Assembly: GCF_025211055.1 (NCBI RefSeq) | Contig: NZ_JAOARO010000023.1 | Span: 37,726-101,725 of the forward strand | DNA: 64,000 bases | Source of the DNA: Vallitalea sp. | GTDB taxonomy: Bacteria; Bacillota; Clostridia; Lachnospirales; Vallitaleaceae | Direction: 5' to 3' | Shown here: piece after piece, positions 18,012-27,200 of the stretch | Numbering within the stretch: position 1 is the first letter of the stretch | Layout: each line of letters opens with the position of its first letter | Made by a program: the position numbers and the translations under genes | Notes under the pieces: generated by a model | What the model was told of the DNA's origin: nothing | Database searches by the model: none | What the model saw: the letters and a program-made list of their open reading frames with translations, nothing else

Positions 18012-18749
18012 ATGGGCAATATTATGCTAGTAGTAGCTTATGATGGAACAAAATATTGTGGATGGCAGGTTCAAAAAAATGCGATTACTATTGAACAAAA
18101 GATTTATGAAGCTTGTCAGAAATTGTTTTCCCGGGAAATAAAAATAGTCGGTGCAAGCAGAACCGACACAGGTGTTCATGCATTAGGTCAAATTGTTGTA
18201 TTAAAAGTAGAAACATCAATACCTATAAATAAGATACCTTATGCAATAAATGCTTATTTGCCCGAGGATATAGTAATAAGAGATGCAAAATTGGTTACTA
18301 GTAGTTTCCATCCAAGATATAATGCAAAAAATAAAACATATGAGTATAAAATATACAACTCTAGATTTCCATTGCCCCAACATAATAGGTATGCTCATTT
18401 TTATCATAAATCTTTAGACATAGATAAGATGAAAAAAGCAGCCAGGTATTTTATAGGTGAACATGATTTCAAAGCTTTTTGTTCAACGGGAAGCAGCGTT
18501 AAAAGTACTGTCAGAGAAATCTATAAATGTGTAGTTACCGTTGAGGATGAAATGATTGTCATTAGTATTAATGGAAATGGCTTTTTATACAATATGGTTA
18601 GAATTATTGCAGGAACATTAATAGATGTAGGAAGAGGAAAGATTGAGCCCGATTATATTATAGATATTATAGACTCAAAAGATAGAAGTAAAGCAGGGGC
18701 TACTGCTCCAGCTAAAGGATTAACGCTAATAATGATTAACTATGATTAG
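18012..18749 (+). CDS. truA: tRNA pseudouridine(38-40) synthase TruA
   Basis: TruA converts uridines 38-40 in the anticodon stem-loop to pseudouridine. The catalytic aspartate is in GASRTDTGVHALGQ. Other family blocks are VAYDGTKYCGWQVQKN at the N-terminus, FHPRYNAKNKTYEYKI in the middle and NGNGFLYNMVRIIAGTL near the C-terminus. The frame begins at TTG 17997, but the ribosome-binding site gaaggtga places the start at the ATG of MGNIMLVVAYDG, giving 245 residues. It follows ecfT by about 40 bases. Confidence 0.95.
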   Translation: MGNIMLVVAYDGTKYCGWQVQKNAITIEQKIYEACQKLFSREIKIVGASRTDTGVHALGQIVVLKVETSIPINKIPYAINAYLPEDIVIRDAKLVTSSFHPRYNAKNKTYEYKIYNSRFPLPQHNRYAHFYHKSLDIDKMKKAARYFIGEHDFKAFCSTGSSVKSTVREIYKCVVTVEDEMIVISINGNGFLYNMVRIIAGTLIDVGRGKIEPDYIIDIIDSKDRSKAGATAPAKGLTLIMINYD

Positions 18750-18771
18750 ATCATGAAAGGAGGAAGTTACT

Positions 18772-19917
18772 GTGAAACAAAAATTATTATTTGTAATAGC
18801 AACGATACTCTGTTTTGGATTATTTACAAGTAGTGTACAAGCAACTGACTCAACTCAGGAATATGATGAGGAAGTATATAAAGAAGAAATAATACCAGGT
18901 AAAGTTATTGCAATTATAAAAGATGAATATGAAACCTTAGAGACATCAGGTGGAGATTATATACAAAAAGTACAAGTGTTGAAGGTAAAACTAACTAGAG
19001 GAAAAGAAAAAGGAAAATTAATAGAAGTATACAATACGGTAGACGGCATAATGGCTAATAGTTTTGATGCAAAAGTTGGAGACGAGCTGTATGTTGGTAT
19101 TGAACGTGATGAAGAAGGAAATATACTACAAGGTCACATAACTAATGTTAAGAGGGACAAGTATCTAATCTATCTAGTTATAGCATTTATATTATTGACC
19201 ATTATTGTGGGTGGAGTGAAAGGTGTTAAGACACTATTTACATTAGGTATTACTATCGTAGGTGTTTATTATATGCTAAGAGGTATAATAAACGGTCAGA
19301 ATCCAGTTGTGACATCTATATTAGTATCTATTGTAGTTACGATTATAACTATGTTAATTATAGGTGGGTTCAATAAAAAAGCTATAGCTGCTATAGCAGG
19401 AACCTTATCAGGTGTCATAATAGCAGGAACCATATCACTTGTAATTGGATACTATGCTAATTTATCTGGACTTGAGACATCAGAATCACAGATGCTCTTG
19501 TACTCTACAGAATCAATGCATCTTGATTTTAAAGGAATATTGTTTGCTAGTATTCTACTTGGTACCTTAGGTGCTGTAATGGATGTTTGTATGTCCATAT
19601 CTTCATCAATAAAAGAGTTAAAAGATAATAATCCTTTAATGACTGTTGGACAATTATTTAAATCAGGCATGAATATAGGTAAAGACGTAATGGGTACTAT
19701 GTCAAATACTCTGATTTTGGCTTATGCAGGTACATCAATGTGTTTAATGCTGTTATTTATGGTAAATGATATGACCTTAGTTGATATAGTTAATATGGAA
19801 TTGATCTCCACAGAAATAGTTAGAGCTTTAGCTGGTACAATAGGTCTTATTATATCTATTCCTATAACAGCTATAGTTGCAGCTCTTATGGCTAAAGGGG
19901 ATTATAATAAAGTATAA
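18772..19917 (+). CDS. YibE/F-family membrane protein
   Basis: This 381-residue protein starts at a GTG with a strong aggagga site. It has a signal-like first segment (LLFVIATILCFGLFTSSVQA), then an extracytoplasmic region of about 100 residues rich in charged residues. About seven or eight membrane segments follow, the first being YLIYLVIAFILLTIIVGG. The C-terminal region with LGTLGAVMDVCMSISSSI and GMNIGKDVMGTMSNTLILAY matches the YibE/F family. The molecular function of that family is not established. Its place between truA and rplM is outside the usual ribosomal layout. Confidence 0.83.
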   Translation: MKQKLLFVIATILCFGLFTSSVQATDSTQEYDEEVYKEEIIPGKVIAIIKDEYETLETSGGDYIQKVQVLKVKLTRGKEKGKLIEVYNTVDGIMANSFDAKVGDELYVGIERDEEGNILQGHITNVKRDKYLIYLVIAFILLTIIVGGVKGVKTLFTLGITIVGVYYMLRGIINGQNPVVTSILVSIVVTIITMLIIGGFNKKAIAAIAGTLSGVIIAGTISLVIGYYANLSGLETSESQMLLYSTESMHLDFKGILFASILLGTLGAVMDVCMSISSSIKELKDNNPLMTVGQLFKSGMNIGKDVMGTMSNTLILAYAGTSMCLMLLFMVNDMTLVDIVNMELISTEIVRALAGTIGLIISIPITAIVAALMAKGDYNKV

Positions 19918-19935
19918 ACCATATAAAATGATGTT

Positions 19936-20008
19936 TTATCCACAATTACGAATATGAATATATAACAATTGTGGATAAATATAAAAAAACGTATAAAAAT
20001 GTGGATAT
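19936..20008 (+). promoter_or_regulatory. Cluster of three DnaA boxes upstream of rplM
   Basis: TTATCCACA at 19936-19944 is a perfect DnaA box. TGTGGATAA at 19970-19978 is the same box inverted, within a 12-bp perfect inverted repeat. TGTGGATAT at 20000-20008 is an 8 of 9 match in the inverted orientation. All lie within 73 bases, immediately upstream of the rplM promoter. The inverted pair could also fold as an RNA hairpin, but no T-run follows, so a terminator is unlikely. DnaA binding is inferred from the consensus. Confidence 0.6.
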
Positions 20009-20023
20009 TTTTCTTCAAAGCAC

Positions 20024-20052
20024 TTGACACGCTAGGTTGGATGTACTATAAT
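20024..20052 (+). promoter_or_regulatory. Consensus promoter of rplM-rpsI
   Basis: TTGACA and TATAAT, both perfect, are separated by 17 bases. This is the best promoter in the window and lies about 90 bases before the rplM start. The putative DnaA boxes end 15 bases upstream of the -35 box. Confidence 0.88.
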
Positions 20053-20059
20053 ATTGAAT

Positions 20060-20139
20060 CGTGAGATTGTAAATTAAAATCCATTAGCCCCGGATTTTGA
20101 TAATACATGAGAAATCGAACTGAATAAGGAGGGAACTCG
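20060..20139 (+). promoter_or_regulatory. Candidate L13-type leader RNA
   Basis: The leader between the promoter and rplM contains a hairpin aaaatcc-attagcccc-ggatttt, followed by a short unpaired stretch and the ribosome-binding site aaggaggga. Firmicute rplM genes often carry a short autoregulatory L13 leader in this position. Assignment to that family is from position and presence of a hairpin only and needs a covariance-model search. Confidence 0.45.
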
Positions 20140-20574
20140 ATGAAAACCTTTATGCCAAAAGCAGAAGCAGTTGAGAGAAAATGGTATATAGTAGATGCTG
20201 AAGGTCAAACTTTAGGACGTTTATCATCTGAAATAGCAAGAGTACTTATTGGAAAAAACAAGCCTATCTATACACCACATGTTGATACTGGTGATAATGT
20301 AGTAGTTATCAACGCAGATAAAGTTGTATTAACAGGAAAGAAATTAGACCAAAAATTATACAGATATCATACTGGACATCCAGGTGGTTTAAAAGAAATA
20401 AAATACAAAGATATGATGAAAAATAAACCTGAAGAAGTAGTTATGCATGCAGTAAAAGGTATGCTTCCTAAGAACAAACTTGGAAGAAAAATGCTTAAAA
20501 AACTACGTGTATACAGAGGTTCAGAACATAAACATGAAGCTCAAAAACCAGAAGTATTAGAAATCAAAAACTAA
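20140..20574 (+). CDS. rplM: 50S ribosomal protein L13
   Basis: L13 (144 residues) is an early 50S assembly protein. The start [20 protein letters not shown] and the blocks [38 protein letters not shown] and [19 protein letters not shown] are diagnostic. The C-terminal [20 protein letters not shown] is also typical. It is transcribed from a consensus promoter with rpsI, the universal two-gene arrangement. The neighbouring 5' region has DnaA boxes and a possible autoregulatory leader. Confidence 0.97.
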   Translation: MKTFMPKAEAVERKWYIVDAEGQTLGRLSSEIARVLIGKNKPIYTPHVDTGDNVVVINADKVVLTGKKLDQKLYRYHTGHPGGLKEIKYKDMMKNKPEEVVMHAVKGMLPKNKLGRKMLKKLRVYRGSEHKHEAQKPEVLEIKN

Positions 20575-20602
20575 ATGATTCGTACTGAAAGGAGGAATAC
20601 AA

Positions 20603-20995
20603 GTGGCACAATTAAAATATTATGGCACAGGTCGTAGAAAGCATAGTGTTGCTAGAGTATATTTAGTACCTGGAACAGGTAAAATTACAATTAATAAAAG
20701 AGATATAGATGATTACTGTGGACTTGAAACTTTAAAAGTTACAGTACGCCAACCATTAGAATTAACTCATACAACAGATAAATTTGATGTTATAGTTAAT
20801 GTACATGGTGGTGGATTCACTGGACAAGCTGGTGCTATCCGTCACGGAATCTCAAGAGCTTTATTAAAAGCTGATGATGAATTCCGTCCAGCACTTAAAA
20901 AAGCAGGTTTCTTAACAAGAGACCCAAGAATGAAAGAAAGAAAGAAATATGGATTAAAGGCTGCAAGACGTGCACCTCAATTCTCAAAAAGATAA
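20603..20995 (+). CDS. rpsI: 30S ribosomal protein S9
   Basis: S9 (130 residues) contacts the P-site tRNA anticodon stem through its basic C-terminal tail. The start codon is GTG behind aaaggagga. The blocks [19 protein letters not shown] and [19 protein letters not shown] are diagnostic. The tail ends [17 protein letters not shown], with the invariant final arginine in place. It follows rplM by 28 bases and is closed by a strong terminator. Confidence 0.97.
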   Translation: MAQLKYYGTGRRKHSVARVYLVPGTGKITINKRDIDDYCGLETLKVTVRQPLELTHTTDKFDVIVNVHGGGFTGQAGAIRHGISRALLKADDEFRPALKKAGFLTRDPRMKERKKYGLKAARRAPQFSKR

Positions 20996-21010
20996 TAAAT
21001 TCCAAATTCC

Positions 21011-21050
21011 AAAACCCTCAAACAGTTATGTTTGGGGGATTTGTTATATT
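21011..21050 (+). terminator. Terminator after rpsI
   Basis: A 10-bp stem, ccctcaaaca with tgtttggggg (one G-U pair), has a 4-base loop and is followed by atttgttatatt. It ends the rplM-rpsI transcript. Nearly the same stem arm recurs at 39769, at the end of the surface-protein locus. Confidence 0.85.
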
Positions 21051-21064
21051 ATGGGTGATTAATA

Positions 21065-22930
21065 ATGACAAAAAGATTAAAAAAATATGGAATACTTATG
21101 ATAACAAGTTTAATATCTGGATTGATCCTTCTTAAAATAGCAAATTTATCTCTAATAAGTAAACCACAGCCAATAGCACAAAATGGTTTACTTGATTTAA
21201 CCGATTGGGATTTTGAAAAAGATGGGACAGTACAACTTAATGGTGAATGGGAGTTTTATTGGAATCAACTTTTAACACATGAAGATTTTAAGGAGAATGA
21301 ACCTAAAATTCATTTTAATGGATATCAACAAGTTCCAAATACATGGGATGAGTATAATATTAGTGGAAAGCATCCAAAAGGGACTGGCTATGGAACATAT
21401 AGGCTAAAAGTTAAAAATGATAATTGGAGTGATACTTTCGGATTAAAAATTCTAACTATGTCTACATCATATATTATAATGATTGATGATAGAGTAATAG
21501 CAACAAATGGAACAGTTGGGGATATTCCTAAAAAAACAAAGCCTAAATATAATACTCAGTCGGTAAGTATAATACCAACTTCTAATGAGTTTCATATAAT
21601 TGTTCAAGTTTCAAACTTTACCTATGCAAGAGGTGGTATTTGGCGTCCCATTGTTTTTGGACTTGACTATGATATTAGAAAAATAACCATTAAGACTTCA
21701 AGAAATGAAATGTTTCTTATGGGTATTATACTTATTATGATGTGCTATCATTTTATACTTTATTGCGTAAGAAAAGAAGATAAATCATTATTGTATGCCG
21801 TGATTGGTTTATTTGTTACTATATTACGGATACTTGTAACAGGAGAATATTATATAACAACACTTTTTCCTAATATATCCTTTTCAACGATTATTTTATT
21901 GGAATATTGTACTCTCTATTGGGGACTAATTACATGGGTATTGTTTATTGGCAAATTGTTTCCATATGAATTTAATAAGAATATTCTAAAAATATTTGTT
22001 TTTGTAGATATATTCTTTACGGTGGCAACTTTTACTTTACCAATATATATATATACTAATTACTTAATTTGTATAGAAATATATAATATTATACTTTTTA
22101 TATATGCTATACTTAGAGTAATAATAGCTGCTAAAAATGAAAAAGATGATGCACAGCTTATACTATATTGTAGTATATTGCTATTTACAGCTTATATAAT
22201 TGATATTTCAATATTTCTAAATTTCATACCCAATATTACAGGTGGAGTTTTTATAACAGTGGTAGCTGTTGCAGTATTAATTCAAGCATATATAATTTCA
22301 AGAAGATATTCACGAGCAATGGAACAATCTAAGATTAGTGAAGTAGCTATGCTTCAAGCACAGATTTCACCCCATTTTTTACATAATGCAATGAATGCTT
22401 TAGCTGAACTTAGCTATCAGGGTGGAGATGTAGCATATGATGCTATTACATCTTTTTCGGAATACTTAAGATACTCTTATGATTTATTGCCACAATCAAA
22501 AATGATTTCTCTTCACAAAGAGATTGAACTTGTAGAAGCGTATTTGAAGGTTGAAAAACTTAGATTTGGAGATAAACTACATTATGAAATATATGTTGAA
22601 AACTCAAAAACTATATATTTACCACCTTTTATGATTCAGCCTCTTGTAGAAAATGCAGTAAGACATGGTGTTTCCAAAAAAAAGGGTGGAGGAGTCATTA
22701 TAATAAGTGGGAAACAAGAGGGTAAGTTATACAAAATAATGATTGAAGATAGCGGAGTAGGCATTTCAGAAGATGTTATTAACAACCTTGCAATTGGAGA
22801 AAAAACCAATTCAATGGGACATGGACTTAGTAATGTTAATAAGAGACTTATAAATAAATATAATACTAGACTAAATGTTATAATTAATGAACATATGGGA
22901 ACTACAGCATATTTTTTTCTTAAAATATAG
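21065..22930 (+). CDS. LytS-type sensor histidine kinase with 7TM-DISM-like sensor
   Basis: This 621-residue membrane kinase is the sensor of a two-component system with the next gene. After a first membrane segment (residues 11-30) there is an extracytoplasmic jelly-roll-like domain with NGEWEFYWNQLL and YGTYRLKVKN, as in 7TM-DISM receptors. Roughly seven membrane segments lie between residues 215 and 420. The kinase core is of the His_kinase/LytS class: the phospho-histidine is in QISPHFLHNAMNAL near residue 436, and the ATPase shows PLVENAVRHG, EDSGVGIS and GHGLSNVNKRL. It starts about 15 bases after the rpsI terminator and no promoter is obvious. The signal sensed is unknown. Confidence 0.88.
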   Translation: MTKRLKKYGILMITSLISGLILLKIANLSLISKPQPIAQNGLLDLTDWDFEKDGTVQLNGEWEFYWNQLLTHEDFKENEPKIHFNGYQQVPNTWDEYNISGKHPKGTGYGTYRLKVKNDNWSDTFGLKILTMSTSYIIMIDDRVIATNGTVGDIPKKTKPKYNTQSVSIIPTSNEFHIIVQVSNFTYARGGIWRPIVFGLDYDIRKITIKTSRNEMFLMGIILIMMCYHFILYCVRKEDKSLLYAVIGLFVTILRILVTGEYYITTLFPNISFSTIILLEYCTLYWGLITWVLFIGKLFPYEFNKNILKIFVFVDIFFTVATFTLPIYIYTNYLICIEIYNIILFIYAILRVIIAAKNEKDDAQLILYCSILLFTAYIIDISIFLNFIPNITGGVFITVVAVAVLIQAYIISRRYSRAMEQSKISEVAMLQAQISPHFLHNAMNALAELSYQGGDVAYDAITSFSEYLRYSYDLLPQSKMISLHKEIELVEAYLKVEKLRFGDKLHYEIYVENSKTIYLPPFMIQPLVENAVRHGVSKKKGGGVIIISGKQEGKLYKIMIEDSGVGISEDVINNLAIGEKTNSMGHGLSNVNKRLINKYNTRLNVIINEHMGTTAYFFLKI

Positions 22931-22991
22931 TTCTGAATCTGACATTAAATAGAGATGGCTTAGTTCTTTTTTCGTACAGGAGGGAAATTTT

Positions 22992-24080
22992 ATGATTAAA
23001 GCAATAATAGTAGATGATGAATTACCATCCATTAATATATTGAAAAGATTACTTGAAAATAGTGGGAAGGTTCAAGTAAATAAAAGTTTTGATAATGCTA
23101 TTGATGTAATAGAATACTTAAAAGCTAATATAGTGGACGTGATTTTCTTAGATATTCAAATGCCAGATGTAGATGGTCTTGAGTTAGCTAATATTATTAC
23201 TACAAAGGTAACCAATAAGTGCAAAATTGTATTCGTAACAGCATATAACCAATATGCAATTGAAGCATTTGAGATAAATGCTCTTGATTATTTGCTTAAG
23301 CCTGTAAAAAGAGATAGACTTAATAAGACACTTGATAGGATTATTGAAGAATTAAATATCAAAATTTCTCCTACAAAAATGAATGTTAAGTGTTTTGGTA
23401 AGTTTGAAGTATATGCAGATAAAAAAAGAGTTAAGTTTAGAACTAAAAAAGCTGAGGAATTATTAGCTTTATTAATAAATAATGAAGGAAAGAGTGTTCC
23501 AAGAAGTAAAATAATTGATTTTTTATGGGCGGATTTTGATGGGGACAAGGCACTTGTTAATCTAAATACTACCCTATATTATGTAAGGAAGGCACTGCAA
23601 GATCATGGATTAGACATTCAGATAATTTTTGATAGAGAAACTTATAGAATTGACACAAGTAATATTATATGTGATTATTTTGCGTTTAAAAACTATTTTA
23701 CAAATTCAAATATTGAGGGAGATATTTCAGATATCAATGAAATACTTGATTTATATAAAGACGATTATTTCATAGCAAATGACTATGTATGGTCAATAAG
23801 TATGCGCCTTAGTCTAAAAGAAAAATATATAAGTTTAATGTTATTGGTTGTAGAATTTTATTGTAATAATGAAGAAAAAGAAAAAGCGATAGTACTTTTA
23901 AAAGATGCTTTTTCAAAAGAATGTATTAATGATGCAATTGTTTATAAGCTGATGGAGTTATTAATTGAAGAGAAAAAATACTCTCTAGCATTAAAGTATT
24001 ATAATTCTTATAAAAATACACTCAAAGAATTAGGTAGAAAGCCAAATAAAATATTTAAAAAGCTACTTGCACTAATATAA
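22992..24080 (+). CDS. Response regulator with SARP/BTAD-like output domain
   Basis: This 362-residue protein begins with a receiver domain: acidic pocket D8, D9, phospho-acceptor D54 in FLDIQMPDVDG, the conserved T/A in FVTAYNQYAIEAF and K in LLKPVKRDRL. From about residue 130 a winged-helix DNA-binding domain follows (KCFGKFEVYADKKRVKFRTK, then KAEELLALLINNEGKSVPR). The last 150 residues resemble a bacterial transcriptional activator (BTAD) TPR domain. This output is commoner in SARP-type activators than in partners of LytS-type kinases, which usually use LytTR. It probably controls the surface genes downstream, which is inferred from adjacency. Confidence 0.88.
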   Translation: MIKAIIVDDELPSINILKRLLENSGKVQVNKSFDNAIDVIEYLKANIVDVIFLDIQMPDVDGLELANIITTKVTNKCKIVFVTAYNQYAIEAFEINALDYLLKPVKRDRLNKTLDRIIEELNIKISPTKMNVKCFGKFEVYADKKRVKFRTKKAEELLALLINNEGKSVPRSKIIDFLWADFDGDKALVNLNTTLYYVRKALQDHGLDIQIIFDRETYRIDTSNIICDYFAFKNYFTNSNIEGDISDINEILDLYKDDYFIANDYVWSISMRLSLKEKYISLMLLVVEFYCNNEEKEKAIVLLKDAFSKECINDAIVYKLMELLIEEKKYSLALKYYNSYKNTLKELGRKPNKIFKKLLALI

Positions 24081-24148
24081 AGTATTTGATTAATTTATAG
24101 ATAAATATAAAAAATATAAAATATTATCCAAGTGTTAATTAGTGGTTA

Positions 24149-24200
24149 AGTGCCATGCTATATAATTATGTAGCATGGCACTTATTTAATTATTTTATAG
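24149..24200 (+). terminator. Terminator after the response regulator gene
   Basis: A 12-bp perfect stem, agtgccatgcta with tagcatggcact, surrounds a 10-base loop and is followed by T-rich tatttaattatttt. It separates the two-component genes from the giant surface-protein genes. Confidence 0.85.
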
Positions 24201-24223
24201 AAAAGTTTTCGTAATGCTTTTCT
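24199..24223 (+). promoter_or_regulatory. Inverted repeat upstream of the 2195-residue protein gene
   Basis: Arms agaaaag and cttttct are separated by 11 bases and lie about 35 bases before the gene start. The repeat might be an operator for the neighbouring response regulator or a 5' mRNA hairpin. Sequence symmetry is the only support. Confidence 0.3.
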
Positions 24224-24257
24224 TACTTATATAAAACAAAAAGAAAGGATTAGAATT

Positions 24258-27200
24258 ATGCTAAAGAAAATTTCAAAGATAGTTATATTAAATATTCTAA
24301 TTGGGATACTATTTTCAAGTACTGTTGCATACGCAGGTTGGAAAGAAAGTGACCCATCAAAAGGTTTTGGAGATTGGGAGTTTAATGCAATTAAATATTT
24401 TTCGGGTCCAATTTTAATAGAAGATAATAAATCTAGGTTCGAAGTATTTCCAAAAGATCCATATGATGAGTTAGTAGAGTATATTCATAAAGGATATGTT
24501 ATAAAGTATTATGTTAAAATGATACATAGAGAAATTGAAGATGGAATATTTTTGTTCAAATTTAATGGTAAAGATATAGAGTATTCTGATTATGGGGCAA
24601 GCGGTACACAATCAAATTTTGGAAATGTATATTATACCAGAACGGGTTTATGGTCTGGGTTTAGTACTGATATTTGCTTTGAAGCTAATAGGACTAATTT
24701 TGGTAGATTCTCTTCTAGAGATTGGCTTAAAATATGGTTGACATCCAAAGGTAAAGATGGGGATGATATGCAAGTCAAAGACGTTTATTTTAAATTTGCG
24801 TTACTAGACGAAGCACAACCAAATATAGTAAGTATCAAGTATTATACTGATCAAAATTTAACAAATGAAATTACAAGTGGTAGTAATCCTAAGTTATCAT
24901 ATAATGGAAGTCATAATTCAGTATATATGGCTGTAGAATTTGACGAAGATGTTTTTGTGAAGAATACAGATATAAAAAACTTTATAAGAACCAGTTTGAC
25001 ACTAAAAGATAAGGTGACAAATAAGGATACTGAAGTAGGAAGCTTTCAGTATGATAGGGTAGATACCAATAAAGTAGTATTCAAATACCAAGTAAGATAT
25101 GGTGCTCAAGGAGAATTATTCTTAAGAAATGAGGATAAGAATAAATTTTTAAAAGAAATAGAAAGCTTTAAAATTCAAGATAAATACGATAATGAATTCA
25201 AAAGCTCATTTAGAGCTGCAAATCAAGCTTATAGCAGCGGAAAAGAGTATAATATTAGAGTTGACGGTATTCCACCAGAAATACCAGTAGAAATGGGTAC
25301 AGGGAAAACAGGGGTGGAGTACAACATAATTGGTGGTAATGAACAGTATCTTAGTGTTGGAGATATATTAGAAGTAAAACTTAAGTTTGATAGTGAAGTG
25401 AAAGTATCCAGTGATGGATTCATGCAATTTAACAATATCAATCAATTTAATAACACTAGAGCTAAAGCTAAGTTGTATTTAGATAATGATAAAATACAAA
25501 TAGATAAAATATACACATATAATAAAGATGAATGGATTGTATATAGGTATGTGGTTAGAAAAGGTGATGATACAAGCAAGCTTACATTTGAAAATGAGGC
25601 AAATCCAATGGGAAATCTACAAATTACAGATGATTTTGGTAATGTTGGACAAATGCCTAGAACAGGAGAAGAAGGTACAAAGAATTTCCCAGCGGTTGCT
25701 TATAAAAAAGGTAATGAAGCATTGGATATCTTTGTAGATACCATTCCACCACGAATTGATTTTGGTAACAAAGATTTTACAACTTATAGAAATCAACATG
25801 TAGTTAGTCTTAGTCCTATTGAAACAGGTAGTATGTTAGTTAATGGTGAATTTGATTATGTAATAAGTAAAAGTAATGTACATCCAACAAATGGTTCATT
25901 AAAAAATTGTTTAGGAAGTAAATCTCGTGGATACTCAAGTGGGGGAGGAACAATTAATATTCCTATTAATGATGACCTTTATAAAAAAACAAAGGGATAT
26001 ACTCAATATGATGAAATATATGATGAAATAAATATGACAGGTAAATATGAAAATGTAAATTACGTAGATGGTACAGCTAGTGATGTAATACATGATGGCA
26101 GACGTGAAATAACAGGGATATTTTATATACATACTTATATAGAAGATAAAGCAGGAAATAAAACATGGGGTACATCACAACCAATATATATGGATAATAC
26201 CCATGCAAAAATAAAGATATCCCCTAACGGGACGACGAGTAAGTACGTTGGAGATATAAATGTTAATTTTGAATTATTAGGAGAAGAACCTTCAGGATTT
26301 AATAGGTATGAATATAGATGGGTTTCTCCAATAGAACTAGAAGAGAAAAAACTTGATAAAAAAGATATATATAAGGATGGTACTGATACTTACAAGTTAC
26401 TTAGAGAGAATACAAGTAGCTGGAAACAAGGTAATAGTCTTAATAGTTATTCTATTAGCAAAATACCTATACCATCTTTTGAACAAAGACAGCATGGAGT
26501 GTCATATCTCTTAATAAGAGCTTATGATAATGCGACGAGGCTGGAAACAACTGAGGATGTTGATATTAAACATAATATTAGCTATATTTTATCAGAACCA
26601 TATTATTTTGATAAAGAAAAGCCCGTTGTACAGTTCAAGTCAGAATCAGGAGGATTTGATAAACCTTTAGATAATCACAAGATAAAGGTTACTATTGATG
26701 ATAAAGACTCTAAATTAGTAGAATTTAAATATTACTTTAGTAATAGTTATTTAACTAGGGATCCAGGCAACAAAATATGGAAACAACTTGAACTAGAATT
26801 GCCTAATTTACCAGATGATTATGATCCTTTCGAAGAATATAAAAATAACGGTGAAGACCAAGATAAAGAAGATTTACTAACAAAACAAGCTATAGTAGAA
26901 ACAAATAAATGGAATGAAGAGACTTCTGATGAAGAGACTCTTAATGGACATGTATTTTTACATATATATGCAAAAGATAGTTGTGGAAACGAAATTATAG
27001 CGAGACAAAACATGAAGATTGATAATAATGGACTTCCTATGATTAGTTTTTACTATGATAATGCAATAGGAAATAGATATAAAACTGTTACTGGACATAT
27101 TAATTGTAGTGATGATGGAGGTATTAAAACACTTGAGTATAAGTGGAGTCAGACAAAAGATATGCCACAAGAATATAATTCAATAGATATATCTAAATTT

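Noticed and set aside
19936..19978. Terminator after the YibE/F gene
   Set aside because: The 12-bp inverted repeat would form a hairpin, but it has a 19-base loop and an A-rich, not T-rich, tail. Each arm is a perfect DnaA box, which explains it better.
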